Source: Pseudomaricurvus alkylphenolicus (GTDB lineage: Bacteria; Pseudomonadota; Gammaproteobacteria; Pseudomonadales; Cellvibrionaceae). Taken from it: a DNA stretch of 64,000 nucleotides. Location of the stretch: contig NZ_JAAQPI010000007.1 of the NCBI RefSeq assembly GCF_011683955.1, positions 124,001-188,000 on the forward strand, read 5' to 3'. The notes beneath the pieces were generated by a model, which was not told the DNA's origin, made no database searches, and was given only the letters and a program-made list of their open reading frames with translations. Made by a program: the position numbers and the translations under genes. This document shows, in pieces, positions 1-6,790 of the stretch. Each line of letters starts with the position of its first letter. Positions within the stretch are counted from its first letter, which is position 1.

Positions 1-876
1 AGAGTGCCGGCCACCAAGTTTGTGCAGCTCTCCCATGATGTCATGGACCTGCTGCAGGACGAAAACCGTGGCTTTCTTGAGCGCACCTCGCGCCCGGGCA
101 CCTTTGACATGATGTGCTACGCCTGCATTCATCGGCCCACCTTGGGACAGTTCTTGCGCCGCGGCATCGACTTTTATCATATCGTCAGCGACTGCTATGA
201 CCTGCAGCTGACTGTGGATGGCGACCTCGCCACCTACACCCTCACCCCCAAAGCCGGCATGGTTGACCCCGACCATTTTATGCTGCTGTGCCTGCAGGCT
301 ATCGTCCACCGCTTGTCCTGCTGGCTGATCGGGCAAAATCTGGGGCTGCAGGTCGTTAACTTCACACACCCGCGCCCGGCCCATGCCAACGATTACAATT
401 TGCTGTTCCGCTCACCAATTCGATTTGATCAGCCTGACAACAGCCTTGTGTTCAGTGCCAATAAACTGGATCTGCCCAACCTGCAAAATGAAGAAAGCCT
501 GGAGAAATTTCTGACCCTGCCCTCGCTGGCATTGATGTCACTGCCGGACTACGAAACCAGCTTACTCGACCGCATTCGGTTAATGATAAAAGGCAATGTG
601 GGTGGTGAGTTTCCGGAAATAGAAGCGATAGCCGAACGCCTGAACCTGACACCCGCCACCCTGCGCCGGCGGCTGCGGCATGAAGGCAGCTCCTACCAGA
701 AGATCAAAGACGATATTCGCAGGGATACCGCGATTTACCTGCTCGGCAGCGGGGCGCGCAGCATCGAGCAGGTGGCGGAGGATATTGGGTTTAACGAGCC
801 CACCTCATTTTACCGGGCCTTTCGGCGTTGGACGGGGGTAACGCCAAGGGATTATGTCAAACGAACCGCCGGATAG
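1..876 (+). CDS. AraC family transcriptional regulator (5' end cut by window)
   Basis: DNA-binding regulator. The last ~100 residues form a double helix-turn-helix typical of AraC/XylS, including PATLRRRLRHEGSSYQKIK and the terminal signature DIGFNEPTSFYRAFRRWTG. The upstream part resembles the arabinose-binding-like sensor domain (PF12625 type) of regulators of about 330-345 residues. The frame is open to base 1 and only about 290 residues are visible, so roughly 40-50 N-terminal residues lie outside; the GTG at base 4 is not a convincing start. It converges on the NnrU/MarR pair with a 27-bp gap. Its target cannot be inferred from the window. Confidence 0.9.
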   Translation, partial: RVPATKFVQLSHDVMDLLQDENRGFLERTSRPGTFDMMCYACIHRPTLGQFLRRGIDFYHIVSDCYDLQLTVDGDLATYTLTPKAGMVDPDHFMLLCLQAIVHRLSCWLIGQNLGLQVVNFTHPRPAHANDYNLLFRSPIRFDQPDNSLVFSANKLDLPNLQNEESLEKFLTLPSLALMSLPDYETSLLDRIRLMIKGNVGGEFPEIEAIAERLNLTPATLRRRLRHEGSSYQKIKDDIRRDTAIYLLGSGARSIEQVAEDIGFNEPTSFYRAFRRWTGVTPRDYVKRTAG

Positions 877-903
877 CGTTGCTTCGATACACCGGCATGC
901 CCA

Positions 904-1455
904 TCAAATTAGAGGCACACCGGTAATGGTGCCGTGGAAGTAGAACAGCAAACCGTAAACAGAGAGCCCCACAACAACCACAGCTACATCCCAACCGACA
1001 TTGACCGGTTTTTTCTGTTTGCCGCGACCACTCATTGTCACCAGCATAAGATCCAGCACGGCAAATATCGCGAAACTTAAAAACAGAATGGTGCTGGCCA
1101 GATCTCCATTCGCCAGCAAATGAGTCCCGCCCCACAAGAACAGGCCGATCAACATCGGGTGGCGCACCCAGCGTTTAATGTTGTTGGGCATATCAGCCGC
1201 TACCAATAACAGAATGGCGATGGGCATGGTAACCATGGTTAGCGTTTTGCCCCACGGGAGAGGGCTCCACAAATGGATATAACTGGCTTGACCGAAGCCG
1301 TAGATAATCAATCCCAACCCAACCACTGAGGCGAGACTGAACAGTATTTTGTATTTGGCCAGCCCCAGGGACTCCACCATTTTGGTTCGCAAAGGTGTCG
1401 AGGGGACAAAGTGAATGCCAAAAAAAATCAGTGTTCCAAGAATAAGCAGTGTCAT
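904..1455 (-). CDS. NnrU family membrane protein
   Basis: A 183-residue inner-membrane protein with about five hydrophobic segments (LLILGTLIFFGIHF, ILFSLASVVGLGLIIYGF, MPIAILLLVAADM, LASTILFLSFAIFAVLDLML, VAVVVVGLSVYGLLF). The conserved RHPMLIGLFLWGGTHLLANGD block is the NnrU/isoprenylcysteine-methyltransferase-like signature. I chose the ATG at 1455 because GGAGG sits 8 bases upstream; the frame runs further to 1527, but that start would overlap the MarR gene. NnrU proteins were named from denitrification loci, and no such genes are here, so the role is open. It is co-directional with and 40 bp downstream of the MarR gene, probably one transcript. Confidence 0.82.
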   Translation of the reverse strand: MTLLILGTLIFFGIHFVPSTPLRTKMVESLGLAKYKILFSLASVVGLGLIIYGFGQASYIHLWSPLPWGKTLTMVTMPIAILLLVAADMPNNIKRWVRHPMLIGLFLWGGTHLLANGDLASTILFLSFAIFAVLDLMLVTMSGRGKQKKPVNVGWDVAVVVVGLSVYGLLFYFHGTITGVPLI

Positions 1456-1495
1456 GGTAACCACCTCCGCTGATTGGGGTTTGGATACGATAAAT

Positions 1496-1936
1496 TTACG
1501 GGTTCGCTCTTTGCAGGTTTTCGACAACCTGATTGAGCACTTTCGATGCGGTTTTCAGGTCGGCTTTGGAAATCCCCTGGATCATGTCACCTTCGACCCC
1601 CTCCAGTAAGGTATCAACCTGGCTGAATTTCTTATTCGGCGTTAATCTGAGGTAGTTCACCCGGCCATCCGTTGGACTGGGAACGCGCTTGACCAACCCC
1701 TGGGTTTCCAGTTTGGAAATTGCGACCGATAAGGTCGCCGCTCTAACAGCAAGCTTGTCAGCCAGATCCTTTTGGGTAATGTTGGTCTCCCCCATCAATA
1801 ATCCGACAATGCGCATTTCCTGATAAGTAATGCCCAGAGGAACGAGCCGGGCTTCGATTACCCTGCTCATCAAGCGTCCAATCTGGCCAAAGCGGCTGAC
1901 CATAAGCTTGTGGCTGTCTGAAATAAAGTTGGCCAT
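1496..1936 (-). CDS. MarR family transcriptional regulator
   Basis: A 146-residue winged-helix repressor-type protein. Visible features are the dimerisation helix (SHKLMVSRFGQIGRLMSRVI), the recognition region TQKDLADKLAVRAATLSVAI and the wing LVKRVPSPTDGRVNYLRLT, whose DGR is the usual MarR wing turn. An in-frame TTG lies five codons upstream, but the ATG at 1936 is preceded by GAGAG and preferred. It is the first gene of a two-gene unit with the NnrU-like membrane protein, and a palindrome over its promoter suggests autoregulation. The ligand is unknown. Confidence 0.9.
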   Translation of the reverse strand: MANFISDSHKLMVSRFGQIGRLMSRVIEARLVPLGITYQEMRIVGLLMGETNITQKDLADKLAVRAATLSVAISKLETQGLVKRVPSPTDGRVNYLRLTPNKKFSQVDTLLEGVEGDMIQGISKADLKTASKVLNQVVENLQRANP

Positions 1937-1959
1937 TAGGTTAGCTCTCAATCTCGATA

Positions 1960-1994
1960 TTAGTTAGTCTAACTAACTATAGTTCCGAAAACAA
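1960..1994 (-). promoter_or_regulatory. Promoter with MarR-type operator palindrome
   Basis: Seen: a perfect 8-bp inverted repeat around one base, TTAGTTAGTCTAACTAA (1960-1976), just upstream of the MarR gene. On the minus strand TTGTTT (1989-1994), a 17-base spacer and TAGACT (1966-1971) make a plausible sigma-70 promoter, with the -10 box inside the palindrome. A second small palindrome, AACTATAGTT, overlaps it at 1975-1984. Inferred: the operator for autorepression by the MarR protein. Confidence 0.6.
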
Positions 1995-2077
1995 CCCCCC
2001 AGCCCTGCCCCCCATAAATACAGTCAATTTCACCGATGCACCGCTCTGTCGCCCTCAGAGAATCAATGACTCAATGC

Positions 2078-2737
2078 TTACCGCAGCAGCGCCGTAATTT
2101 CCTGTATCACATTGCCCAGTACACCTGCATCCTGGGCTCCGCTCACCGAATATTGCTGATTAAAGATAAATGTCGGCACAGCGGTAATGCCCATGGAGCG
2201 ATAGGCGTTTTCCTCAATGCGAACTGCCTGGGAAAGCGCCTCGTCTTCCAAAGCCGCCATCGCCTGCTCACGACTGAAGCCATTTTGCTCAGCAATGTCT
2301 ACCAGCGTTTCGGCGTCCGAAATATTCCTGCGCTCCTCGAAGTAGGCACGAAACAACGCCAGCTTAAGGGCTGTCTGCGTCCCCATTGCTTCTGCCCGGA
2401 GCAATAGTTTGTGCGCCAGAAAAGTATTGTAGATACGCGATTCACTATCACTGGTAAAGGTCACCCCCTCCTCGGCTGCCACCGCCCGCAATTGCAGGCG
2501 GTTGTGCTCAATCGTGGGCACATCCAGACCATATTTTTCAGCAATATGCTCATTCACGTTCTGGCCTTCCGGGGGCATGGCGGGATTGAGCTCAAACGGC
2601 TTAAAGCTCAATTCCACTTTGAGATCCGGAAATTGAGAAAGTGCCTTCTGTAAGCGCTGGTATCCGATGGTGCACCAGGGGCACACCACATCGGAAACCA
2701 TATCGATCCGCAGTACCGACTGTTCGTCAAAACTCAT
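2078..2737 (-). CDS. DsbA family oxidoreductase, FrnE-like
   Basis: A 219-residue cytoplasmic thioredoxin-fold protein of the FrnE/2-hydroxychromene-2-carboxylate isomerase-like DsbA group. The redox motif C19-P-W-C22 follows the first beta strand (IDMVSDVVCPWCTIGY), and the cis-proline loop is visible as MGITAVPTFIFNQQYSVSGAQD near the C-terminus. No signal peptide is present, consistent with FrnE. Its ATG overlaps the stop of the upstream MDR gene in an ATGA, so the two are translationally coupled. It probably acts as a thiol-disulfide oxidoreductase; the substrate is unknown. Confidence 0.88.
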   Translation of the reverse strand: MSFDEQSVLRIDMVSDVVCPWCTIGYQRLQKALSQFPDLKVELSFKPFELNPAMPPEGQNVNEHIAEKYGLDVPTIEHNRLQLRAVAAEEGVTFTSDSESRIYNTFLAHKLLLRAEAMGTQTALKLALFRAYFEERRNISDAETLVDIAEQNGFSREQAMAALEDEALSQAVRIEENAYRSMGITAVPTFIFNQQYSVSGAQDAGVLGNVIQEITALLR

Positions 2738-3726
2738 AGCTCGACCATTAATTTGCCGGTGTTACCACCGGTAAACAACAGATTGATGCCTTCAATTGCG
2801 CTTTCCAGCCCGTGTAGTGTGTGAGCACGGTATTTGAGCTTGCCGGTCATCAGATATTCCGCCAGCTTTTGTGACATCTCAGGAATCTTGTGCCAGTGAT
2901 CCGGCATGGCAAACCCCTGAATAGTCAGTCGCTTGCGGACAATATTGATCCAGTTGGGGCCGGCGGAAGGCGAATCGGTGTTGTAGTCAGAAATCATACC
3001 GCAGACGATGATGCGCCCATGAGCATTCATACGCTCGAACACCGCGTGCTGAATCTCTCCGCCAGTGTTCTCAAAGTAAAGGTCCACGCCATCAGGGGTG
3101 GCATCTGCCAGTGCTTGCCGCAGGTTGGCTGACTTGTAGTTGATGGCTTTGTCGAAACCAAGCTCTTCCTCCAGCCAACGGCACTTGTCATCGCTGCCCG
3201 CAGTACCCACCACACGCAAACCTTCGGCCTTGGCCAGCTGCCCGACCAGGGAACCGACGGAGCCGGCCGCACCGGACACCACTATGGTCTCCCCAGTCTT
3301 GGGTTTGCCCATTTCCATCAGCCCCTGATAAGCCGTCAGCCCCGGCAGAGACAGCACGCAAAGAATAGCCTCTGCAGGGATCTCGGCTGGCACGATATTC
3401 AAACCTTCGCCATTGCTGACGGCGTATTCTGTCCAACCAATAAGGCCGACCACACGGCTGCCCACCGGGAAGTCAGCATTGCGCGATTCCACCACCTCGC
3501 CCAGACCACTGGAGCGCATGACCTCGCCCAGACCCACGGGTGGAATATAGCTGTCGGTATCCGGCATCATCCAACCCTTCATGGCCGGGTCCAGTGACAT
3601 ATGGGTTTGCTTGACCAGAATCTGGCCCTCCTCCAGCTCCGGGGTCTGCAGCTTGACCACCTCGAACAGGTCCGGGGTAATGTTCAGAACAGGGCGCTTA
3701 ACCAGCTTAACGGCGGTATATTCCAT
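2734..3726 (-). CDS. NADP-dependent MDR oxidoreductase (PTGR/CurA-like)
   Basis: A 330-residue zinc-independent medium-chain dehydrogenase/reductase resembling prostaglandin reductase/leukotriene B4 dehydrogenase and E. coli CurA. Evidence is the N-terminal GroES-like segment with MSLDPAMKGWM, the nucleotide-binding motif VVSGAAGSVGSLVGQLAKAEG, the ENTGGEIQHAVFERMNAHGRI block, and the C-terminal LMVEL. These enzymes reduce the alkenal/enone double bond with NADPH. It is followed with a 4-bp overlap by the FrnE-like gene and faces a LysR regulator across a spacer carrying tandem CACGTG repeats, suggesting induction by an electrophile or redox signal (inference). Confidence 0.88.
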   Translation of the reverse strand: MEYTAVKLVKRPVLNITPDLFEVVKLQTPELEEGQILVKQTHMSLDPAMKGWMMPDTDSYIPPVGLGEVMRSSGLGEVVESRNADFPVGSRVVGLIGWTEYAVSNGEGLNIVPAEIPAEAILCVLSLPGLTAYQGLMEMGKPKTGETIVVSGAAGSVGSLVGQLAKAEGLRVVGTAGSDDKCRWLEEELGFDKAINYKSANLRQALADATPDGVDLYFENTGGEIQHAVFERMNAHGRIIVCGMISDYNTDSPSAGPNWINIVRKRLTIQGFAMPDHWHKIPEMSQKLAEYLMTGKLKYRAHTLHGLESAIEGINLLFTGGNTGKLMVEL

Positions 3727-3853
3727 GGGATTGGCTCTCGTGAATAGGGGTAAACGTTAATGTCAGGTGCCAGCGTACGCCTTTCCAGATTTGACGATAA
3801 GATGGCATAATCGCGAAACACTATTGCTGAATTTGCAAAAGCGAACTCGGCGA

Positions 3854-3898
3854 ACCAAGCCACGTGAAACCAAGCCACGTGAAACCAAGCCACGTGAA
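3854..3898. repeat. Three tandem 15-bp repeats each with a CACGTG palindrome
   Basis: Seen: ACCAAGCCACGTGAA occurs three times head to tail with no mismatch (3854-3868, 3869-3883, 3884-3898). Each copy centres on the palindrome CACGTG, so the sites are 15 bp apart. The array lies between the divergently transcribed MDR gene and the LysR gene and ends 15 bases before the chosen LysR start. It is open in the LysR frame, where it would encode TKPRE repeats, but that extension is absent from normal LysR proteins. It may be an operator array or a slipped-strand duplication. Confidence 0.75.
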
Positions 3899-3913
3899 AA
3901 AGTAGAGGCATCT

Positions 3914-4834
3914 TTGGATAAACTCGGCGCCATGCGCCATTTTTGCCGCATCAGCGAGATGGGCAGTTTTAGCGGAGTCGCCAGAGAGGCCCGGATTCCG
4001 GTTTCCAGCCTCTCGCGGGGCATCCAGGCCCTGGAAGCCGAACTGGGCACGGAGCTCCTTAAGCGCAGCACCCGCCACGTCGCCCTCACCGAGATTGGCC
4101 AGATATACCTGGAACATTGCCGCGATATTCTCTCCGCGGTGGACCGCGCGGAAAGCCAGATCGGCAGCTACCAGAGCTCACCCTCCGGTATTCTGCGCAT
4201 CAGCTCCCTGCCCATGTACGCCGAAGTGCGATTATTGCCACTATTGGAAGAATTGCAGGCGTTATACCCGGAAATCACCCTGGACCTGGATTTGTCAGAC
4301 CGGGTCACCGATCTGAGTCGTGACGGCGTAGACATTGCCTTCCGCGGTGGCGCACTGCCCGACGGCCGCGTGATTGCCCAGTACATCGACGACAACACCT
4401 CTGTACTCTGCGCATCCCCGGCGTATCTGGAACGATACGGCACTCCGACCCGGGCAGAAGAACTGGCCGGACACAAAGCCATTGTCTATCGCGCCCCGCA
4501 GCGGGTGCTCTACTGGCATCGAAAGATCGGAAAAGAATGGCAGCCAATCCCCATGGAAATCGCACTGATCAGCAACTCCGGCAATATTCTCAAGTGCGCA
4601 CTGTTAAAGGGCAAAGGTATTGGCCTGTTCCCGCGTTGGACCATGGAACAGGAATTGGAGCGAGGTGAATTGCAGCTGTTGCCGATGGAGACGGAAGTGT
4701 CAGCCACCCAGGGGATGCGCTTGGGGATTTATATGTTATACCAGCGTTCTCAGTATGTGATTCCCAAGATCAACGTGGCGGTGGACTTCCTGAAGTCGCG
4801 ACTTGGATCGGGAAGTCCTGTTCCTACCGTCTAG
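3914..4834 (+). CDS. LysR family transcriptional regulator
   Basis: A LysR-type regulator of 306 residues when started at the TTG at 3914. The winged helix (MRHFCRISEMGSFSGVAR, then VSSLSRGIQALEAELGTELL) is followed by a LysR substrate-binding domain (SGILRISSLPMYAEVRLLPL; LDLSDRVTDLSRDGVDIAFR). The frame continues 49 codons upstream through a low-complexity TKPRE repeat; I rejected that extension because family members begin just before the HTH and the repeat looks regulatory. An ATG at 3932 is an alternative start. It is divergent from the MDR/FrnE pair, the usual arrangement for a LysR regulator and its target. Confidence 0.88.
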   Translation: MDKLGAMRHFCRISEMGSFSGVAREARIPVSSLSRGIQALEAELGTELLKRSTRHVALTEIGQIYLEHCRDILSAVDRAESQIGSYQSSPSGILRISSLPMYAEVRLLPLLEELQALYPEITLDLDLSDRVTDLSRDGVDIAFRGGALPDGRVIAQYIDDNTSVLCASPAYLERYGTPTRAEELAGHKAIVYRAPQRVLYWHRKIGKEWQPIPMEIALISNSGNILKCALLKGKGIGLFPRWTMEQELERGELQLLPMETEVSATQGMRLGIYMLYQRSQYVIPKINVAVDFLKSRLGSGSPVPTV

Positions 4835-5628
4835 CCCGATTTTCGCTGTCTGCGGATCAGATCATAGGCTACCTGAATTTCCTTGGAGCGCTCGGTGGCC
4901 TCCTGGATCATATCTTCGGGCAGACCCTGGCCCATTAACTTGTCGGGATGGTACTGGCTCATGAGTTTTCGATAGGCCTTTTTCAGGTCCCGGTCACTGA
5001 TTCCTGATTCCACCCCCAGCGCCTCGTAGGCCAGCTGCAGCTCATCGACCGCGGCTGGCCGCTGAGTCTGCCACTGCTGCCAGTGACCGCCAAACTGGTT
5101 CTGGGCATTGATCATGCGCATCAATTGTTCGAAGGCAGAGCCGGAATACCCCAAGCGTTCGCCCACCTGGCGCAGCAGTTGTTCCTCAGCCGCGTGTACC
5201 TGCCCATCGGCCAGTGCCAAATTGATCAGGTACACCAGCAGCATCTGTTTCAGGTTGGGGTGTCGGCCACAGTTACGCAGAAAACCGGAGAGCAGAGATT
5301 CCAGCTCCACGCCCTGGCGACTGCCCTGCTGAAACAGATCAATGGCACGGCGGCGGTGATCGGCACTGAGACCGAGCTTGTCCATCAGCTGCTCTGTCTG
5401 GGCGATCTCCTCCTCGGAGACGCGACCATCCACCTTGGCCATATGGCCCAACAGGGTGAACACCGTGGTGAAGAAGCTCTCCTGAGCCTCATGCAGCGCT
5501 TCACCGTTGAGTCCCAGAGAGGCGTTTCGCAGCCCCCGGTCGAACAGGTGTCCCAAGCCGAGCCCTATCAACAGGCCAATTGGACCGCCACTGAGAAAGC
5601 CCAGCAGGGCGCCGATTAATTTCCCCAT
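4831..5628 (-). CDS. djlA: Co-chaperone DjlA
   Basis: A 265-residue membrane-anchored DnaJ-like co-chaperone. It opens with a glycine-rich membrane segment (MGKLIGALLGFLSGGPIGLL), has a central TerB-like helical domain (EAQESFFTTVFTLLGHMAKVDG) and ends in a J domain with the HPD motif at 227-229 (KLMSQYHPDKL). This is the DjlA order, in which the J domain faces the cytoplasm and stimulates DnaK. The ATG at 5628 places the membrane segment at the N-terminus as expected; longer starts add a non-homologous leader. Its stop overlaps the convergent LysR stop by 4 bp, so the two transcripts have no terminator between them. Confidence 0.93.
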   Translation of the reverse strand: MGKLIGALLGFLSGGPIGLLIGLGLGHLFDRGLRNASLGLNGEALHEAQESFFTTVFTLLGHMAKVDGRVSEEEIAQTEQLMDKLGLSADHRRRAIDLFQQGSRQGVELESLLSGFLRNCGRHPNLKQMLLVYLINLALADGQVHAAEEQLLRQVGERLGYSGSAFEQLMRMINAQNQFGGHWQQWQTQRPAAVDELQLAYEALGVESGISDRDLKKAYRKLMSQYHPDKLMGQGLPEDMIQEATERSKEIQVAYDLIRRQRKSG

Positions 5629-5938
5629 ATCTGTATTCCATAGTTGGTCAGCGCGCACTATAGCCTGTTCCGCGTTCGACGACGACGGCACAATACTGAA
5701 AACCGCGTCGTTGCTGACGGTGGTAACAATCAGACAGAAGCCAATTGACTATGCAGGCAAATACAAACAGGTCGGGCCCAGAGACAGGGACGTTTCGGCT
5801 CTGTGATGGGAAGGCGCTATGACATGCCAATGAGGTGTATACCGGCCAATGATCCCCCTCACCCCCCCAAACAGTGGATATTTCGTCCCACTTGAACAAT
5901 AATTGAGCGCTTTGGTTCTTTTAGATATAAGTAGTGTT
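5629..5938. other. Spacer between divergent djlA and DUF882 genes; no gene seen
   Basis: About 310 bases between the starts of djlA and the DUF882 gene. It must hold both promoters, but I see no consensus pair, long inverted repeat or coding frame good enough to claim. Confidence 0.6.
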
Positions 5939-6568
5939 GTGAATAGATCAAAGCGAGCTTTCGTACGGGGCTGTCTTGGTGGCTTGGCAGCCCTCTCGTT
6001 ACCGGGAATTGCCAGCGCCGCTAGCCGGAACAAACCCTTAAGTCGACAGTTGTCCATCTACAATGCCAACACCGGTGAACGCTGGTCCGGCGAGTATTGG
6101 CGCGCCGACCGTTGGAACGGCGTCTTTTGGGAGGGGGCCACCTACCATGCGGAGGGACTCGCCGGCCTCAACCATGTCCTGCGAGACCATCGCGACGATG
6201 AAGTCTTCGACATCAAACCGGCACTCTACGACGCACTGTTTGAATTGATTCACCGAACCGGTCACCGGGGCGATGTCATACTGCATTCCGGTTATCGCTC
6301 AAAGAAAACCAACGACATTCTCAAAAAGTACCTCACCGGCGTATCTCGCGACAGCCTGCATACCCAAGGGGTCGCACTCGACTTTAAACTCGACAACCAG
6401 GATTTGATGCAAACCTTTAAAGCTGCCCTGGATCTAAAAGCCGGGGGCGTGGGTTATTACCCGGAGAAGGACTTTCTGCACATTGATATCGGTAAAGTGC
6501 GCTACTGGTGGGACCAGTGGGACAATCAGGTAGTCTCACTGGTGAATAAGGCCAAGGGTGCCTCCTGA
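5939..6568 (+). CDS. DUF882 / M15-like murein peptidase-related protein
   Basis: A ~209-residue exported protein of the DUF882/YcbK group, related to zinc D-Ala-D-Ala carboxypeptidases. The N-terminus NRSKRAFVRGCLGGLAALSL, followed by PGIASAA, reads as a signal peptide, with KR where a Tat motif would have RR. Metal-site motifs of the M15 fold are present: SGYRSKKTND, SLHTQGVALDFKL (H and D) and DFLHIDIG (final His). The start is uncertain: GTG at 5939 puts the signal peptide at the N-terminus, while TTG at 5903 would add 12 residues. A role in peptidoglycan trimming follows from the family only. Confidence 0.82.
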   Translation: MNRSKRAFVRGCLGGLAALSLPGIASAASRNKPLSRQLSIYNANTGERWSGEYWRADRWNGVFWEGATYHAEGLAGLNHVLRDHRDDEVFDIKPALYDALFELIHRTGHRGDVILHSGYRSKKTNDILKKYLTGVSRDSLHTQGVALDFKLDNQDLMQTFKAALDLKAGGVGYYPEKDFLHIDIGKVRYWWDQWDNQVVSLVNKAKGAS

Positions 6569-6599
6569 ACTGTCAGATTCATTTCAGATCAATAACTTA

Positions 6600-6621
6600 G
6601 AGAACCGCGTTTGCGGTTCTC
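6600..6621 (+). terminator. Hairpin after the DUF882 gene
   Basis: A perfect 9-bp stem, GAGAACCGC and GCGGTTCTC, around the tetraloop GTTT, 31 bases past the stop codon. Only ATAAAG follows, with no T-run, so intrinsic termination may be weak. Confidence 0.5.
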
Positions 6622-6790
6622 ATAAAGCCTGTCTAACCTCTCAGTAGAACCTTGCTTTGCTCAAGGTGCCCCTCAAGATTAAAGAAAGCAATTTTAAAAC
6701 AATGTAAGGCAAATGACATTCCCACGCCTTTTTCTTTGTCAGACTGGCTCTGGAAGCAAAACTCCAAAAGACAAGAGAGGAAGAGCCACA

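Noticed and set aside
3767-3913. 49-codon N-terminal extension of the LysR gene
   Set aside because: Consists of TKPRE repeats created by tandem DNA copies; family members start just before the HTH.
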